Assembly: GCF_030283205.1 (NCBI RefSeq)
Contig: NZ_JASNWF010000026.1
Location: 62,001 to 126,000, forward strand
Length of the DNA stretch: 64,000 bases
Origin: Actinomadura opuntiae
GTDB lineage: Bacteria > Actinomycetota > Actinomycetes > Streptosporangiales > Streptosporangiaceae
Direction of reading: 5' to 3'
Part shown: piece after piece, positions 16,928-25,565 of the stretch
How positions within the stretch are numbered: position 1 is the stretch's first letter
How the letters are laid out: every line of letters begins with the position of its first letter
Notes under the pieces: model-generated
Database searches by the model: none
What the model was told of the DNA's origin: nothing
The model's input: the letters and a program-made list of their open reading frames with translations, nothing else
Position numbers and translations under genes: made by a program

Positions 16928-18058
16928 GTGAAGATCGTCATCGCGCCCGACTCGTTCAAGGGCAGCCTGTCGGCGGCGCAGGTGTGCGCCGCGGTCGAGG
17001 CCGGGGCGCGGCGGGCCGTGCCCGGCGCCGAGCTGGTGAGCGTGCCGATGGCGGACGGCGGCGAGGGCACCCTCGACTGCTTCGTGGCCGCGCGCGGCGG
17101 CGACCTGGTCGAGGTCGCCGCGACCGACCCGGTGGGCCGGCCGGTGAAGGCGCCTTACGCGCTGTCGGGCGACGGGCGGTCCGCCGTCGTGGAGCTGGCC
17201 GCCGCGTCCGGGCTGCCGCTGGTCGAGGACGTCCCGCCCGACCCGCTGGGCGCCGGCACGTCCGGCACCGGCGAGCTGATCGCCGACGCGGTCCGGCGCG
17301 GCGCGCGGGACGTGCTGGTCTGCATCGGCGGCAGCGCCAGCACCGACGGCGGCGCGGGGCTGCTGCGCGCGCTCGGGGTGCGGTTCCTGGACGCTTCCGG
17401 CGCCGCGCTGCCGCCCGGCGGTGCCGCGCTGGCCCGGCTCGACGCGATCGACGACTCCGGCGTCCCGGACGCGGTGCGCGCCGCGCGGTTCCGGGTCGCC
17501 TGCGACGTCACCAACCCGCTCGTCGGCCCGGACGGCGCCGCCGCCGTGTTCGGGCCGCAGAAGGGCGCCGACCCGGCCCAGGTCCGCGAGCTGGACGCGG
17601 CGCTCACCCGGTTCGCCGACGTGCTCGCCGACCGGTTCGGCGTCCGCGTCCACGACCTGCCCGGCGCCGGGGCGGCCGGCGGCACCTGCGGCGGCCTGGT
17701 CGCCGTGCTGGGCGCCGAACCGTCCGGCGGGGCGCAGCTGGTGGCCGAGGCGGTGGGCCTGCGCGAGGCGCTGGACGGCGCCGACCTGGTGATCACCGGC
17801 GAGGGCCGGGTGGACGGGCAGAGCGCCGCCGGCAAGGTCGTCTCCGCCGTCGCCGCGCTCGCCAGGGACCGGGCGATCCCGGTCGTCGCGCTGGCCGGCG
17901 GCGTCGTCGGCCCGTTGGACGAGCTGCACGGCCTCGGGCTCACCGCGGCGTTCAGCATCGCCGACGGCCCGCGCACGCTGGACGCGCTCAAGGCCGAGGC
18001 CGCGCCCCTCCTGGCCGGCCTGGCCGAGCAGGCCGTCCGGCTCGCCGCCACGCGCTGA
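16928..18058 (+). CDS. Glycerate kinase
   Basis: A 376-residue GarK/GlxK-type glycerate kinase, which phosphorylates D-glycerate with ATP. The N terminus VKIVIAPDSFKGSLSAAQVC is the family hallmark. VPMADGGEGTLDCF, CIGGSASTDGGAGLLRALG, GPQKGADPAQV and VITGEGRVDGQSAAGKV follow, all expected for the fold. The GTG start puts the conserved N terminus at residue 1, and GGGGGAGG lies about 8 nt upstream. It follows the unknown gene by about 90 bp on the same strand. Confidence 0.95.
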   Translation: MKIVIAPDSFKGSLSAAQVCAAVEAGARRAVPGAELVSVPMADGGEGTLDCFVAARGGDLVEVAATDPVGRPVKAPYALSGDGRSAVVELAAASGLPLVEDVPPDPLGAGTSGTGELIADAVRRGARDVLVCIGGSASTDGGAGLLRALGVRFLDASGAALPPGGAALARLDAIDDSGVPDAVRAARFRVACDVTNPLVGPDGAAAVFGPQKGADPAQVRELDAALTRFADVLADRFGVRVHDLPGAGAAGGTCGGLVAVLGAEPSGGAQLVAEAVGLREALDGADLVITGEGRVDGQSAAGKVVSAVAALARDRAIPVVALAGGVVGPLDELHGLGLTAAFSIADGPRTLDALKAEAAPLLAGLAEQAVRLAATR

Positions 18059-18080
18059 CGGCACAGACGGCACAGACGGC

Positions 18081-18095
18081 GCGGGCCGGGCCCGC
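18081..18095. terminator. GC hairpin between convergent glycerate kinase and yczE genes
   Basis: GCGGGCC (18081-18087) pairs with GGCCCGC (18089-18095) with a single unpaired base, in the 40-bp gap between convergent stops. A short ACGGCACAG direct repeat precedes it. Confidence 0.5.
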
Positions 18096-18098
18096 CCG

Positions 18099-18731
18099 TC
18101 AGGCGTGGGCCGGTTCGGGTTCCGGCTCCGCGGCGGGCTCCGCGGCCTCAGGGGTCCTGATCCGCAGCGCGGGCAGGAACACGTGGGCCAGCGGCCCGAT
18201 CGCCACGGCGTACAGCACGGTGCCGACGCCGACGGTCCCGCCGAGCAGCCAGCCGATCGCGAGGACGCCCAGCTCGATCCCGGTGCGCACGACCCGGATC
18301 GAGTGGCCCCGCGCGGCCAGGCCGGTCATGAGACCGTCGCGCGGGCCCGGCCCGAGGCCGGCGCCGATGTAGCAGCCGGTGGCGAACCCGCCGGCGAGCA
18401 CGCCGAGCACCAGGAACGCCCAGCGGGCGGCGAGGGCGTCCGGGGCCGGCAGCAGCCACAGGAACAGGTCGGCGAAGGCGCCGACGAGCAGGACGTTGCT
18501 GATGGTGCCGAGACCGGGCCGCTGCCGCAGCGGGATCCACGCGAGCATCACCACCGCCCCGGCGATGATGATCCACGTGCCGATCGACAGCCCGAACCGG
18601 CGGGACAGGCCCTGGTGGAAGACGTCCCAGGGGTCGTTGCCGAGCCGCGAGGACACTTGCAGCGCGATCCCGAGGCCGTACAAGGCCAATCCCACATACA
18701 GCTGGACGAGCCGCCGCGCCATCAAGGCCAT
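18099..18731 (-). CDS. YczE/YitT-family membrane protein
   Basis: A 210-residue integral membrane protein with about five or six helices (LVQLYVGLALYGLGIALQV, TWIIIAGAVVMLAWIPL, AFLVLGVLAGGFATGCYIGA, LGVLAIGWLLGGTVGVGTVLY). Family features include SRLGNDPWDVFHQGLS and GAGLGPGPRDGLMTGLA. It ends in a Pro/Glu/Ala tail. ATG 18731 has GGAG at good spacing; a GTG 12 bp upstream is also possible. It is divergent from a MocR regulator. In Bacillus the YczR regulator controls divergent yczE, so the same wiring is likely. Substrate unknown. Confidence 0.87.
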   Translation of the reverse strand: MALMARRLVQLYVGLALYGLGIALQVSSRLGNDPWDVFHQGLSRRFGLSIGTWIIIAGAVVMLAWIPLRQRPGLGTISNVLLVGAFADLFLWLLPAPDALAARWAFLVLGVLAGGFATGCYIGAGLGPGPRDGLMTGLAARGHSIRVVRTGIELGVLAIGWLLGGTVGVGTVLYAVAIGPLAHVFLPALRIRTPEAAEPAAEPEPEPAHA

Positions 18732-18743
18732 TTTCTGCTCCAC

Positions 18744-18819
18744 TTGAAGTCCGATCAGGTTCCTGGTCTATCCTGCGGAGAAGTGGCCTTGTTGTGTAAG
18801 GGCCAATAGGGGAAAGTGG
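18744..18819. promoter_or_regulatory. Divergent yczE/mocR control region
   Basis: For the regulator gene, TTGAAG (18744-18749) and TATCCT (18769-18774) form a weak promoter with a 19-bp spacer. Downstream, AAGTGG at 18781-18786 is repeated as AAAGTGG at 18813-18819, and TGGCC/GGGCCA arms flank TTGTTGTGTAA. MocR proteins often bind direct repeats in such gaps; which repeat is the operator cannot be decided by eye. Confidence 0.4.
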
Positions 18820-18824
18820 TCTGT

Positions 18825-20294
18825 GTGAGCATGCGATACGTCAGCGGCACCCAACTGGCCCGGCTGCTGGGCGACGTCCCGCGCGAGCGTCCCGTGTACG
18901 CCGCCCTGGCCCGCGCCGTCCGGACCCTCGTCCTGGACGGCCGGCTCGCGCTGCGCACCCGGCTGCCCGCCGAACGCGACCTGGCCGCCGCGCTCGGCGT
19001 CAGCCGCACCACCGTGACCGCCGCCTACGACCGGCTGCGCGAGGAGGGCTACGTCGAGAGCCGGCAGGGCGCGGGCAGCTGGACGGCGCTGCCGCCGGTC
19101 CGGATGTCGTCGGCGGAGCCGCTGCCCGCGCCGCCGCCCGGCGGCCGGTACGGCATGGCGCACCCGGTGCCCGACGACCCGGCGTTCGTCGACCTCGGCT
19201 GCGCCACCCCCGGCGCCCCGACGATCTTCAACGAGGCCGTCGCCGCCGCCGTGGACGAGCTGCCCCGCTACAGCGGCGGCCCCGGCTACGAGCCGGCCGG
19301 GCTGGCCGGGCTGCGCGAGGTGATCGCCGCCGGGTACGAGGCGCGCGGCGTGCCGACCCGGCCCGACCAGATCGTCGTCACCACCGGGGCGCAGCACGCG
19401 TTCACCCTGCTGACGCACACGCTCGTGGAGCCCGGCGACCCGGTCATGGTGGAGCGCCCCACCTACCCGCACGCGCTGGGCGCGCTGCGGCGGCGCGGCG
19501 CCCGGCTCGTCCCGGTCGGGGTGAACGAGGGCTGGGACATGGAGCTGGTCGCGGGCAGCATGCGGCAGGCCGCCGTCCGGATGGCCTACACGATCGCCGA
19601 CTTCCAGAACCCGACCGGCCATCTGATGACGGCGGACGACCGGGCCGCGCTGGTCGACGCGGCGCGCCGCGCGGACGCCTTCGTCGTCGTCGACGAGACC
19701 TTCGCCGACCTCGCGCACGACCCGGACGCGCCGCGGCTGCCGCCGGTCGCCGCCTTCGACACCGGCGGGCGCGTCGCCACGATCGGGTCGGCGTCCAAGC
19801 TGATGTGGGGCGGCCTGCGCATCGGCTGGATCCGCACCACGGGGCCGCTGGCCCGCCGGCTGGTGCTGGCCCGCGAGCCGTTCGACATGGCGAGCCCGGT
19901 GCTGGACCAGCTGATCGTCCGGGAGCTGCTGCTGCGGATGGAGGAGGTGCGGGCCGAGCGCGCCGCGATGCTGCTGCGCGGCCGGGACGCGCTCGCCGCC
20001 GCGCTGCGGGAGCTGCTTCCCGGCTGGGACTTCCGGCTGCCGGACGGCGGCATGTCGCTGTGGGCGCGCCTGGACGCGCCGGTCGCCAGCATGCTCGCCG
20101 AGACCGCCGAGCGGCTGGGCGTCCGGGTCGTCGCGGGGCCGGTGTTCGGGGTGGACGGCGTCCTGGAGGACTACGTCCGGCTGCCCTACGTCCTTCCGCC
20201 GGCCGTGCTGCGGCACGCGGTCGAGCGGCTCGCGCTCGCCTACCGCGAGGTCCAGGCGGCCCCCGCCCCCCGCCCGCTGCCCGCCTACGTGTAA
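18825..20294 (+). CDS. MocR/PdxR-type regulator (GntR domain fused to aminotransferase fold)
   Basis: This 489-residue protein joins an N-terminal GntR winged helix (about 1-85; LRTRLPAERDLAAALGVSRT, VTAAYDRLREEGYVESRQGA) to a class I aminotransferase-like domain. The PLP lysine is in TIGSASKLMWGGLRIGWI (Lys near 325), with YTIADFQNPTGHLM and VVVDETFADL earlier. It would respond to PLP or an amino compound and regulate the divergent yczE gene. Several starts are close together; GTG 18825 has AGGGGA upstream, ATG 18831 is an alternative. The 20298-20349 hairpin follows. Confidence 0.93.
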   Translation: MSMRYVSGTQLARLLGDVPRERPVYAALARAVRTLVLDGRLALRTRLPAERDLAAALGVSRTTVTAAYDRLREEGYVESRQGAGSWTALPPVRMSSAEPLPAPPPGGRYGMAHPVPDDPAFVDLGCATPGAPTIFNEAVAAAVDELPRYSGGPGYEPAGLAGLREVIAAGYEARGVPTRPDQIVVTTGAQHAFTLLTHTLVEPGDPVMVERPTYPHALGALRRRGARLVPVGVNEGWDMELVAGSMRQAAVRMAYTIADFQNPTGHLMTADDRAALVDAARRADAFVVVDETFADLAHDPDAPRLPPVAAFDTGGRVATIGSASKLMWGGLRIGWIRTTGPLARRLVLAREPFDMASPVLDQLIVRELLLRMEEVRAERAAMLLRGRDALAAALRELLPGWDFRLPDGGMSLWARLDAPVASMLAETAERLGVRVVAGPVFGVDGVLEDYVRLPYVLPPAVLRHAVERLALAYREVQAAPAPRPLPAYV

Positions 20295-20297
20295 ATT

Positions 20298-20349
20298 GCA
20301 GTGCCCTTGGCGGTCGGGCCCTGGGGGCCCTCCCTTCGGCGGGCACTGC
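20298..20349 (+). terminator. Nested hairpin terminator after the MocR gene
   Basis: GCAGTGCCC (20298-20306) pairs with GGGCACTGC (20341-20349). Inside, GGGCC and GGCCC flank CTGGG (20316-20330). It starts 3 bp after the stop codon. Confidence 0.65.
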
Positions 20350-20494
20350 GTGCGATCGCTGCATCGCTTCGACTCGGCCCTGGGGGCCTCGCTGCGCGAT
20401 CGGATTCTCGCTTCGCTCGGATCCGGCTTCGCTCGCGAACGCGACGGCCGGGGTCCTGCGTGGCCGGGGCAGGGCGTGGTTTCCGTCGGCCGCG
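20350..20494. other. Repetitive noncoding stretch between convergent genes
   Basis: GGCCCTGGGGGCC at 20317-20329 is repeated at 20376-20388, and TCGCTTCG/GGCTTCGCTCG-like motifs recur. No credible reading frame or promoter is seen. It separates the MocR gene from the convergent CBS gene. Confidence 0.5.
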
Positions 20495-20929
20495 TTACGG
20501 CGCTCGCTGGATGTAGTCGACGAGGTGCTCGCGCTCGCTCTCCAGTTCGTCGATGGCGCTCTTGACGACGTCGCCGATGCTGACGATGCCGGCCAGCCGC
20601 CCGTCGTCGAGGACGGGGACGTGCCGGAACCGCTGCTCGGTCATGGTGCGGCGCAGGTCCTCGACCTTGTCGGCCGGGCCGCAGGTGCGCACCTCGGTGG
20701 TCATGATGTCGGAGACGGGCTGGTCGAGCAGCGCCGCGCCGCGGTCGTGCATGCGCCGCACGACGTCGCGCTCGGTCACGATGCCGGCGATGGCGGCGCC
20801 GTCGGGCGACACCACCGCCGCCCCGATGTTGTGCTCGGCCAGGACGGCGAGCAGTTGTCGCACGGTGGCGTCGGGCTCGACCGTCGCCACCGCGTCTCCC
20901 TTCCTCCGCAGGATGTCGCGAATCCGCAT
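20495..20929 (-). CDS. Two-CBS-domain protein
   Basis: A 144-residue protein made almost entirely of one CBS pair: CBS1 about 7-65 (VATVEPDATVRQLLAVLAEH, AAIAGIVTERDVVRRM) and CBS2 about 72-130 (IMTTEVRTCGPADKVEDLRR, HVPVLDDGRLAGIVSIGDVV). Such stand-alone pairs usually bind adenosine nucleotides and sense energy or redox state. The partner is unknown. The ATG is preceded by GGAGGAAGGGA. It is divergent from the NADH dehydrogenase gene across 274 bp. Confidence 0.92.
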   Translation of the reverse strand: MRIRDILRRKGDAVATVEPDATVRQLLAVLAEHNIGAAVVSPDGAAIAGIVTERDVVRRMHDRGAALLDQPVSDIMTTEVRTCGPADKVEDLRRTMTEQRFRHVPVLDDGRLAGIVSIGDVVKSAIDELESEREHLVDYIQRAP

Positions 20930-21148
20930 GCCTCACGCTCCGGTGCCGGTCTCGGACCCGCGGCGGGCGTCCGCCGGGGGGCTTGTTCCTGACAAGGTCG
21001 CACAGGTTCACCGCCCGGGAAAACCCCGGCACGGTACATCATTTCCGGACCGGCGGCGGGCCGGTGACGCGCCGGGGGATGCCCGGCGCGTCCTGACACG
21101 TCGTGTTCACCCGACCCCGGTCCGTGGAAGTGGATCATCGGTCACGTA

Positions 21149-21168
21149 GTGTGGTCTCCTGATCACAC
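21149..21168. promoter_or_regulatory. Inverted repeat upstream of ndh
   Basis: GTGTGGTC-TCCT-GATCACAC forms 8-bp arms with one mismatch, ending 35 bp before the chosen ndh start. It could be a repressor site, but no regulator gene is adjacent. Confidence 0.35.
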
Positions 21169-21203
21169 AGTGAACGACGTCGATGGTGACCAGGGAGCCC
21201 GCC

Positions 21204-22505
21204 GTGCCCGTATCCCGCATCGTGATCGTGGGCGCCGGCTTCGCCGGCTACAACACCGCCCGCACGCTGGAGCGCCTGCTCCGGCCCGCCAAGGCCGAGA
21301 TCGTCATGATCGCGCCGTTCGGCTACACGCTGTACCAGCCGCTGCTGCCGCAGGTGGCGGGCGGGCTGCTGGACCCGCGCGCCATCGCCGGGCCGCTGCA
21401 CCGGCTGCTGCGCCGCACCCAGCTGCTGCCCGGCAAGGCGCGCGGCGCCGACCTGCACGAGCGGGTCATCGACGTGGAGAAGATCGACGGCACGAAGGTG
21501 TCGCTGCGCTACGACCGGCTGGTGCTCGCGGCCGGCAGCGTCACCCGCACCTTCGACATCCCCGGGCTGAAGGAGCACGCGCACGGGCTGAAGAACCTCG
21601 CCGAGGCGGTCTACCTGCGCGACCACGTCATCGCGCAGCTGGAGCTGGCCAACGCCAGCATGGACGAGGGGGAGCGGGCCGCGCGGCTGGGGTTCCTCGT
21701 CGTCGGCGGCGGCTACTCCGGCGTGGAGACCTGCGCGAACCTGCAGCTGCTCACCACCAAGGCGCTGCGCCGCTTCCCGCGGCTGGACCCGGCGCTGCTG
21801 ACCTGGACGCTGATCGACATCGCGCCGAAGCTGCTGCCCGAGCTGGGCGAGCGGCTCGGCCGGGACGCGATGCGGCTGCTCGGCCGGCGCGGCGTCGACA
21901 TCCGGCTCGGCACCACGCTGGAGCGGCTGGAGCCGCACTGCGCGCACCTCACCGACGGGACCGCGCTGCCGTGCCGCACCGCGATCTGGACGGCCGGGGT
22001 GACGCCGAGCCCGGTGATCTCCACGCTGAACCTGCCCGCCGACCGGGGCCGCGTCAGGGTCGGCGCCGACCTGCGGCTCGCCGGCTTCCCCGAGGTGTTC
22101 GCGGTCGGCGACGCGGCCGCCGTCCCGGACCTGGTGCGCGGCGGCGACGCGATGTGCCCGCCGACGGCGCAGCACGCCGTCCGGCAGGCCCGGGTCGCCG
22201 CCCACAACGTCGCCGCGTCGCTGCTCGGCCACGAGCCGCGCGAGTACCGGCACAAGGACCTCGGCCTCGTGGTCGACCTCGGCGGCGCGCAGGCGGTCGC
22301 GCGGCCGTTCGGGAAGGAGCTGACCGGCGTGGTCGCCCAGGCGGTCACGCGCGGCTACCACCTGGCGACGGTCCCGTCGATGTCGGCGCGGGCCCGCGTG
22401 CTCGGCCAGTGGCTGATACACGCGACGGCCGGCGACGACCTGATCCGGCTCGGGCTGCTCGACCCGCGCACCAGCAGCCTCGTCGACGTCGAGCACAGCT
22501 TGTGA
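21204..22505 (+). CDS. ndh: Type II NADH dehydrogenase (NDH-2-like flavoprotein)
   Basis: A 433-residue FAD/NADH oxidoreductase that would pass electrons from NADH to quinone at the membrane face without pumping protons. The FAD-binding site is IVIVGAGFAGYNTARTL near the N terminus, the NADH site FLVVGGGYSGVETCANLQ (about 166-183), and the second FAD motif VFAVGDAAAVPDL (about 299-311). I prefer GTG 21204, with AGGGAG 6 nt upstream, over ATG 21183, which has no ribosome-binding site and adds seven residues. It lies 14 bp ahead of lpqY, so trehalose-importer transcripts may include it. Confidence 0.88.
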   Translation: MPVSRIVIVGAGFAGYNTARTLERLLRPAKAEIVMIAPFGYTLYQPLLPQVAGGLLDPRAIAGPLHRLLRRTQLLPGKARGADLHERVIDVEKIDGTKVSLRYDRLVLAAGSVTRTFDIPGLKEHAHGLKNLAEAVYLRDHVIAQLELANASMDEGERAARLGFLVVGGGYSGVETCANLQLLTTKALRRFPRLDPALLTWTLIDIAPKLLPELGERLGRDAMRLLGRRGVDIRLGTTLERLEPHCAHLTDGTALPCRTAIWTAGVTPSPVISTLNLPADRGRVRVGADLRLAGFPEVFAVGDAAAVPDLVRGGDAMCPPTAQHAVRQARVAAHNVAASLLGHEPREYRHKDLGLVVDLGGAQAVARPFGKELTGVVAQAVTRGYHLATVPSMSARARVLGQWLIHATAGDDLIRLGLLDPRTSSLVDVEHSL

Positions 22506-22519
22506 CGAGGGCGCTGCCC

Positions 22520-23794
22520 ATGCTGCGGGCATTCTTCCCGGCGGACGCGCCGGCCGGGCGCCGTGCGGCGGCGGTGCTGGCGGCCGCCCTCACCGCCGGC
22601 CTGGCGGCCGGCTGCGCGTCGGGCGCCTCCGGAAGCCGCGTCGTGAACCTGTACAACGCGCCGCAGGAGAGCATCGGCGCGATCGCCGCCCGCTGCAACC
22701 GGGAGGCGCGCGGCCGGTACCGGATCGTCGTCAACACCCTGCCGCGCGGCGCCGACGACCAGCGCGAGCAGCTGGTCCGGCGGCTGGCGGCCCGCGACTC
22801 CGGGCTGGACGTCCTCGGGCTCGACGTGACGTGGACGGCGGAGCTCGCCGAGGCCGGCTGGATCCGCCAGTGGACCGGCCGGTACGCGCGGGAGGCCCGC
22901 GAGGGCACGCTGCCCGGGCCGCTCGGCACCGGGACCTGGCAGGGCGGGCTGTACGCGGCGCCGTACAACACCAACGTCCAGCTGCTGTGGTACCGCTCGG
23001 ACCTGATGCCCGACCCGCCGTCCACCTGGGCCGGGCTGATCAGGGAGTCGGAGCGGCTCGCGGCCGCGGGCAGGCCGCACTACGGCGAGGTGACCGGCGC
23101 GCAGTTCGAGGGGCTCGTCGTCTGGTTCAACAGCCTCGTCGCGTCCGCGGGCGGGCGGATCCTCAGCCCCGACGGCCACCGGGCCGACCTCGGGCCGTCC
23201 GCGCTGACGGCGCTGCGCACGATGCGGCAGTTCGCCCGGTCCGCCGCCGCAGACCCGTCGATGTCCAACACCAAGGAGGACGACGCGCGGCTGGCGGTGG
23301 AGTCCGGGCGCGGCGCCTACGAGATCAACTGGCCGTTCGTGTACGCCTCGATGGCCAAGATGAAGCCCGGGCTGCTGAAGAGGTTCAGATGGGCGCCCTA
23401 CCCCGGCATCGCCGGGCCGGGCCGCGCGCCGCTCGGGGGGGCGAACTTCGCCGTCAGCGCCTACTCCGCCAAGCCGGACGCCGCGTTCCAGGCCGCGCTG
23501 TGCCTGCGCGACCGGCGCAGCCAGCGGACCGCCGCCATCCGCGACGGGCTGCCGCCGACGATCGAGGCGGTGTACCGGGCGCGCGGGATGGCGAAGGCCT
23601 ACCCGATGCGGCAGGCGATCCTCGACGCGCTCAAGACCGCCGCCCCCCGCCCGCTGACCCCGACGTACCAGAACGTGTCGACGGTGGCGGCGGAGACGCT
23701 GTCGCCGCCGTCGGCCATCGACCCGCCCCGCACGCTGGGCACGCTGCGGGGCCTGATCGAGGACGCGTTGCAGAGCAAGGGGGTGCTTCCATGA
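22520..23794 (+). CDS. lpqY: LpqY-type trehalose-binding lipoprotein
   Basis: A 424-residue extracytoplasmic solute-binding lipoprotein. The lipobox LAAGC puts the acylated cysteine near residue 32 after a hydrophobic Ala/Leu signal. The mature part closely follows mycobacterial LpqY as I remember it: NTLPRGADDQREQLVRRLAA, GLDVLGLDVTWTAELAEAGW, LYAAPYNTNVQLLWYRSDLM and YEINWPFVYASM. It would capture trehalose and deliver it to SugA/SugB. GAGG lies about 9 nt ahead of the ATG. The stop overlaps the sugA start (ATGA). Confidence 0.92.
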   Translation: MLRAFFPADAPAGRRAAAVLAAALTAGLAAGCASGASGSRVVNLYNAPQESIGAIAARCNREARGRYRIVVNTLPRGADDQREQLVRRLAARDSGLDVLGLDVTWTAELAEAGWIRQWTGRYAREAREGTLPGPLGTGTWQGGLYAAPYNTNVQLLWYRSDLMPDPPSTWAGLIRESERLAAAGRPHYGEVTGAQFEGLVVWFNSLVASAGGRILSPDGHRADLGPSALTALRTMRQFARSAAADPSMSNTKEDDARLAVESGRGAYEINWPFVYASMAKMKPGLLKRFRWAPYPGIAGPGRAPLGGANFAVSAYSAKPDAAFQAALCLRDRRSQRTAAIRDGLPPTIEAVYRARGMAKAYPMRQAILDALKTAAPRPLTPTYQNVSTVAAETLSPPSAIDPPRTLGTLRGLIEDALQSKGVLP

Positions 23795-24726
23795 ACGAGG
23801 AGCTGAGCAGCGCGGAGGCCATCCCGGTGGTGGGCCGGCAGGCCCCCGCGGCGAGCGCGAACCGCCGCTCGGAACGGCGGCTCGGCTGGATGCTGTGCGC
23901 GCCCGCCGCCGTGGTGATGGTGGCCGTCACCGGCTGGCCGATCGTGTACTCGGTGCTGCTGTCGCTGCAGCGCTACGACCTGCGCTTCCCCGCCCGCAAG
24001 GCGTGGATCGGGGCGGACAACTACGCCACCGTGCTGAGCAGCCCGTTCTGGTGGAACGCGTTCGCCGTCACGGTGCTGGTCACCGCCGTCAGCGTGGCGG
24101 TCGAGCTGGTCCTCGGCATGGTGATCGCGCTGGTGATGTACCGGACGATCGTGGGCCGCGGCCTGGTGCGCGCCGTCGTGCTCATCCCTTACGGGATCGT
24201 CACCGTGGCCGCCGCCTACGGCTGGAAGTACGCCTGGACGCCCGGCACCGGCTTCCTGGCCCGGCTGCTGCCGGCCGGGTCGGCGCCGCTCACCGACCAC
24301 TTCCCGGCCATCGGGATCATCATCCTCGCGGAGATCTGGAAGACGACGCCGTTCATGGCGCTGCTGCTGATGGCGGGGCTGGCGCTGGTCCCCGAGGACG
24401 CGCTGAAGGCCGCGTCGATGGACGGCGCCACCGCCTGGCAGCGCTTCGTCCAGATCACGCTGCCGCTGATGAAGCCCGCGATCCTGGCCGCGCTGCTGTT
24501 CCGCACGCTGGACGCGTTCCGGATCTTCGACGACATCTTCGTGCTCACCAACGGCGCGCAGAACACCAGCTCGGTGTCGCTGATCGCCTACCACAACCTG
24601 ATCGGCGGGCTGAACCTCGGCATCGGCTCCACCATGTCGGTGCTGATCTTCCTGACCGTCGCCCTGGTCGCGTTCGTGTTCGTCAAGGTGCTCGGCACGA
24701 GCGCCCCGGACGCGGGGAGGCGCTGA
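23791..24726 (+). CDS. sugA: Trehalose ABC importer permease SugA
   Basis: A 311-residue MalF-type inner membrane subunit with about six helices after a cytosolic N-terminal tail of some 30 residues. The coupling-helix (EAA) motif that contacts the ATPase is seen in DALKAASMDGATAWQRFVQI (about 205-224), and FDDIFVLTNGAQNTSSVSLI is typical of this permease type. It overlaps both neighbours by 4 or 1 bp, consistent with tight co-translation within lpqY-sugABC. Confidence 0.93.
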   Translation: MNEELSSAEAIPVVGRQAPAASANRRSERRLGWMLCAPAAVVMVAVTGWPIVYSVLLSLQRYDLRFPARKAWIGADNYATVLSSPFWWNAFAVTVLVTAVSVAVELVLGMVIALVMYRTIVGRGLVRAVVLIPYGIVTVAAAYGWKYAWTPGTGFLARLLPAGSAPLTDHFPAIGIIILAEIWKTTPFMALLLMAGLALVPEDALKAASMDGATAWQRFVQITLPLMKPAILAALLFRTLDAFRIFDDIFVLTNGAQNTSSVSLIAYHNLIGGLNLGIGSTMSVLIFLTVALVAFVFVKVLGTSAPDAGRR

Positions 24727-25556
24727 TGGACCGGACCGCGGGCGGGATCACCCGCTGGAGCGTCGTCAACCTGCTCGTCCTGCTGTACGCGCTGGTCCCG
24801 GTGGTGTGGATCGCGTCGCTGTCGTTCAAGGACCCGTCCACCGTCACCGACGGCGCGTTCTTCCCGGGCCGGTGGACGTGGCGCAACTACCGCGGCATCT
24901 TCGACAACGCCGACTTCGTGCGCGGGCTCGGCAACTCGATCGGCATCGGGCTGGTCTCCACCGTGGTCGCGATCCTGATCGGCACGATGGCGGCCTACGC
25001 GGTGGCGCGGCTGGACTTCCCCGGCAAGCCGCTGGTGCTCGGGCTGTCCCTGCTGATCGCGATGTTCCCGCAGATCTCCCTGGTCACCCCGCTGTTCGAG
25101 ATCGAGCGGACGCTCGGGCTGTTCGACACCTGGCCGGGGCTGATCCTGCCGTACATCACCTTCGCGCTGCCGCTGACCATCTACACGCTGTCCACGTTCT
25201 TCAGGGAGATCCCGTGGGATCTGGAGAAGGCCGCCAAGATGGACGGCGCCTCGCCGTTCCAGGCGTTCCGGCTGGTCATCGTGCCGCTGGCCACGCCCGG
25301 AGTGGTGACGACCGCGATCCTGGCGTTCATCGTGTGCTGGAACGACTTCCTGTTCTCGATCTCGCTGACCTCCTCCAGCCGGGCCCGGACCGCGCCGGCG
25401 ACGATCTCGTTCTTCACCGGCTCCTCGCAGTTCGAGAACCCGACCGGGTCGATCGCCGCGGCCGCGATCGTGATCACCATCCCGATCGTGGTGTTCGTGC
25501 TGGTGTTCCAGCGCCGGATCGTCGCCGGGCTGACGTCCGGCGCGGTGAAGGGCTGA
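24726..25556 (+). CDS. sugB: Trehalose ABC importer permease SugB
   Basis: A 276-residue MalG-type permease, partner of SugA. Six hydrophobic helices are visible, starting with WSVVNLLVLLYALVPVVWIA. The EAA coupling motif is DLEKAAKMDGASPFQAFRLV (about 168-187), and MFPQISLVTPLFEIERTLGL is characteristic. The start shares one base with the sugA stop (TGATG). The transporter core would be SugA-SugB with two SugC subunits. Confidence 0.93.
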   Translation: MDRTAGGITRWSVVNLLVLLYALVPVVWIASLSFKDPSTVTDGAFFPGRWTWRNYRGIFDNADFVRGLGNSIGIGLVSTVVAILIGTMAAYAVARLDFPGKPLVLGLSLLIAMFPQISLVTPLFEIERTLGLFDTWPGLILPYITFALPLTIYTLSTFFREIPWDLEKAAKMDGASPFQAFRLVIVPLATPGVVTTAILAFIVCWNDFLFSISLTSSSRARTAPATISFFTGSSQFENPTGSIAAAAIVITIPIVVFVLVFQRRIVAGLTSGAVKG

Positions 25557-25565
25557 GGGGGCGCG

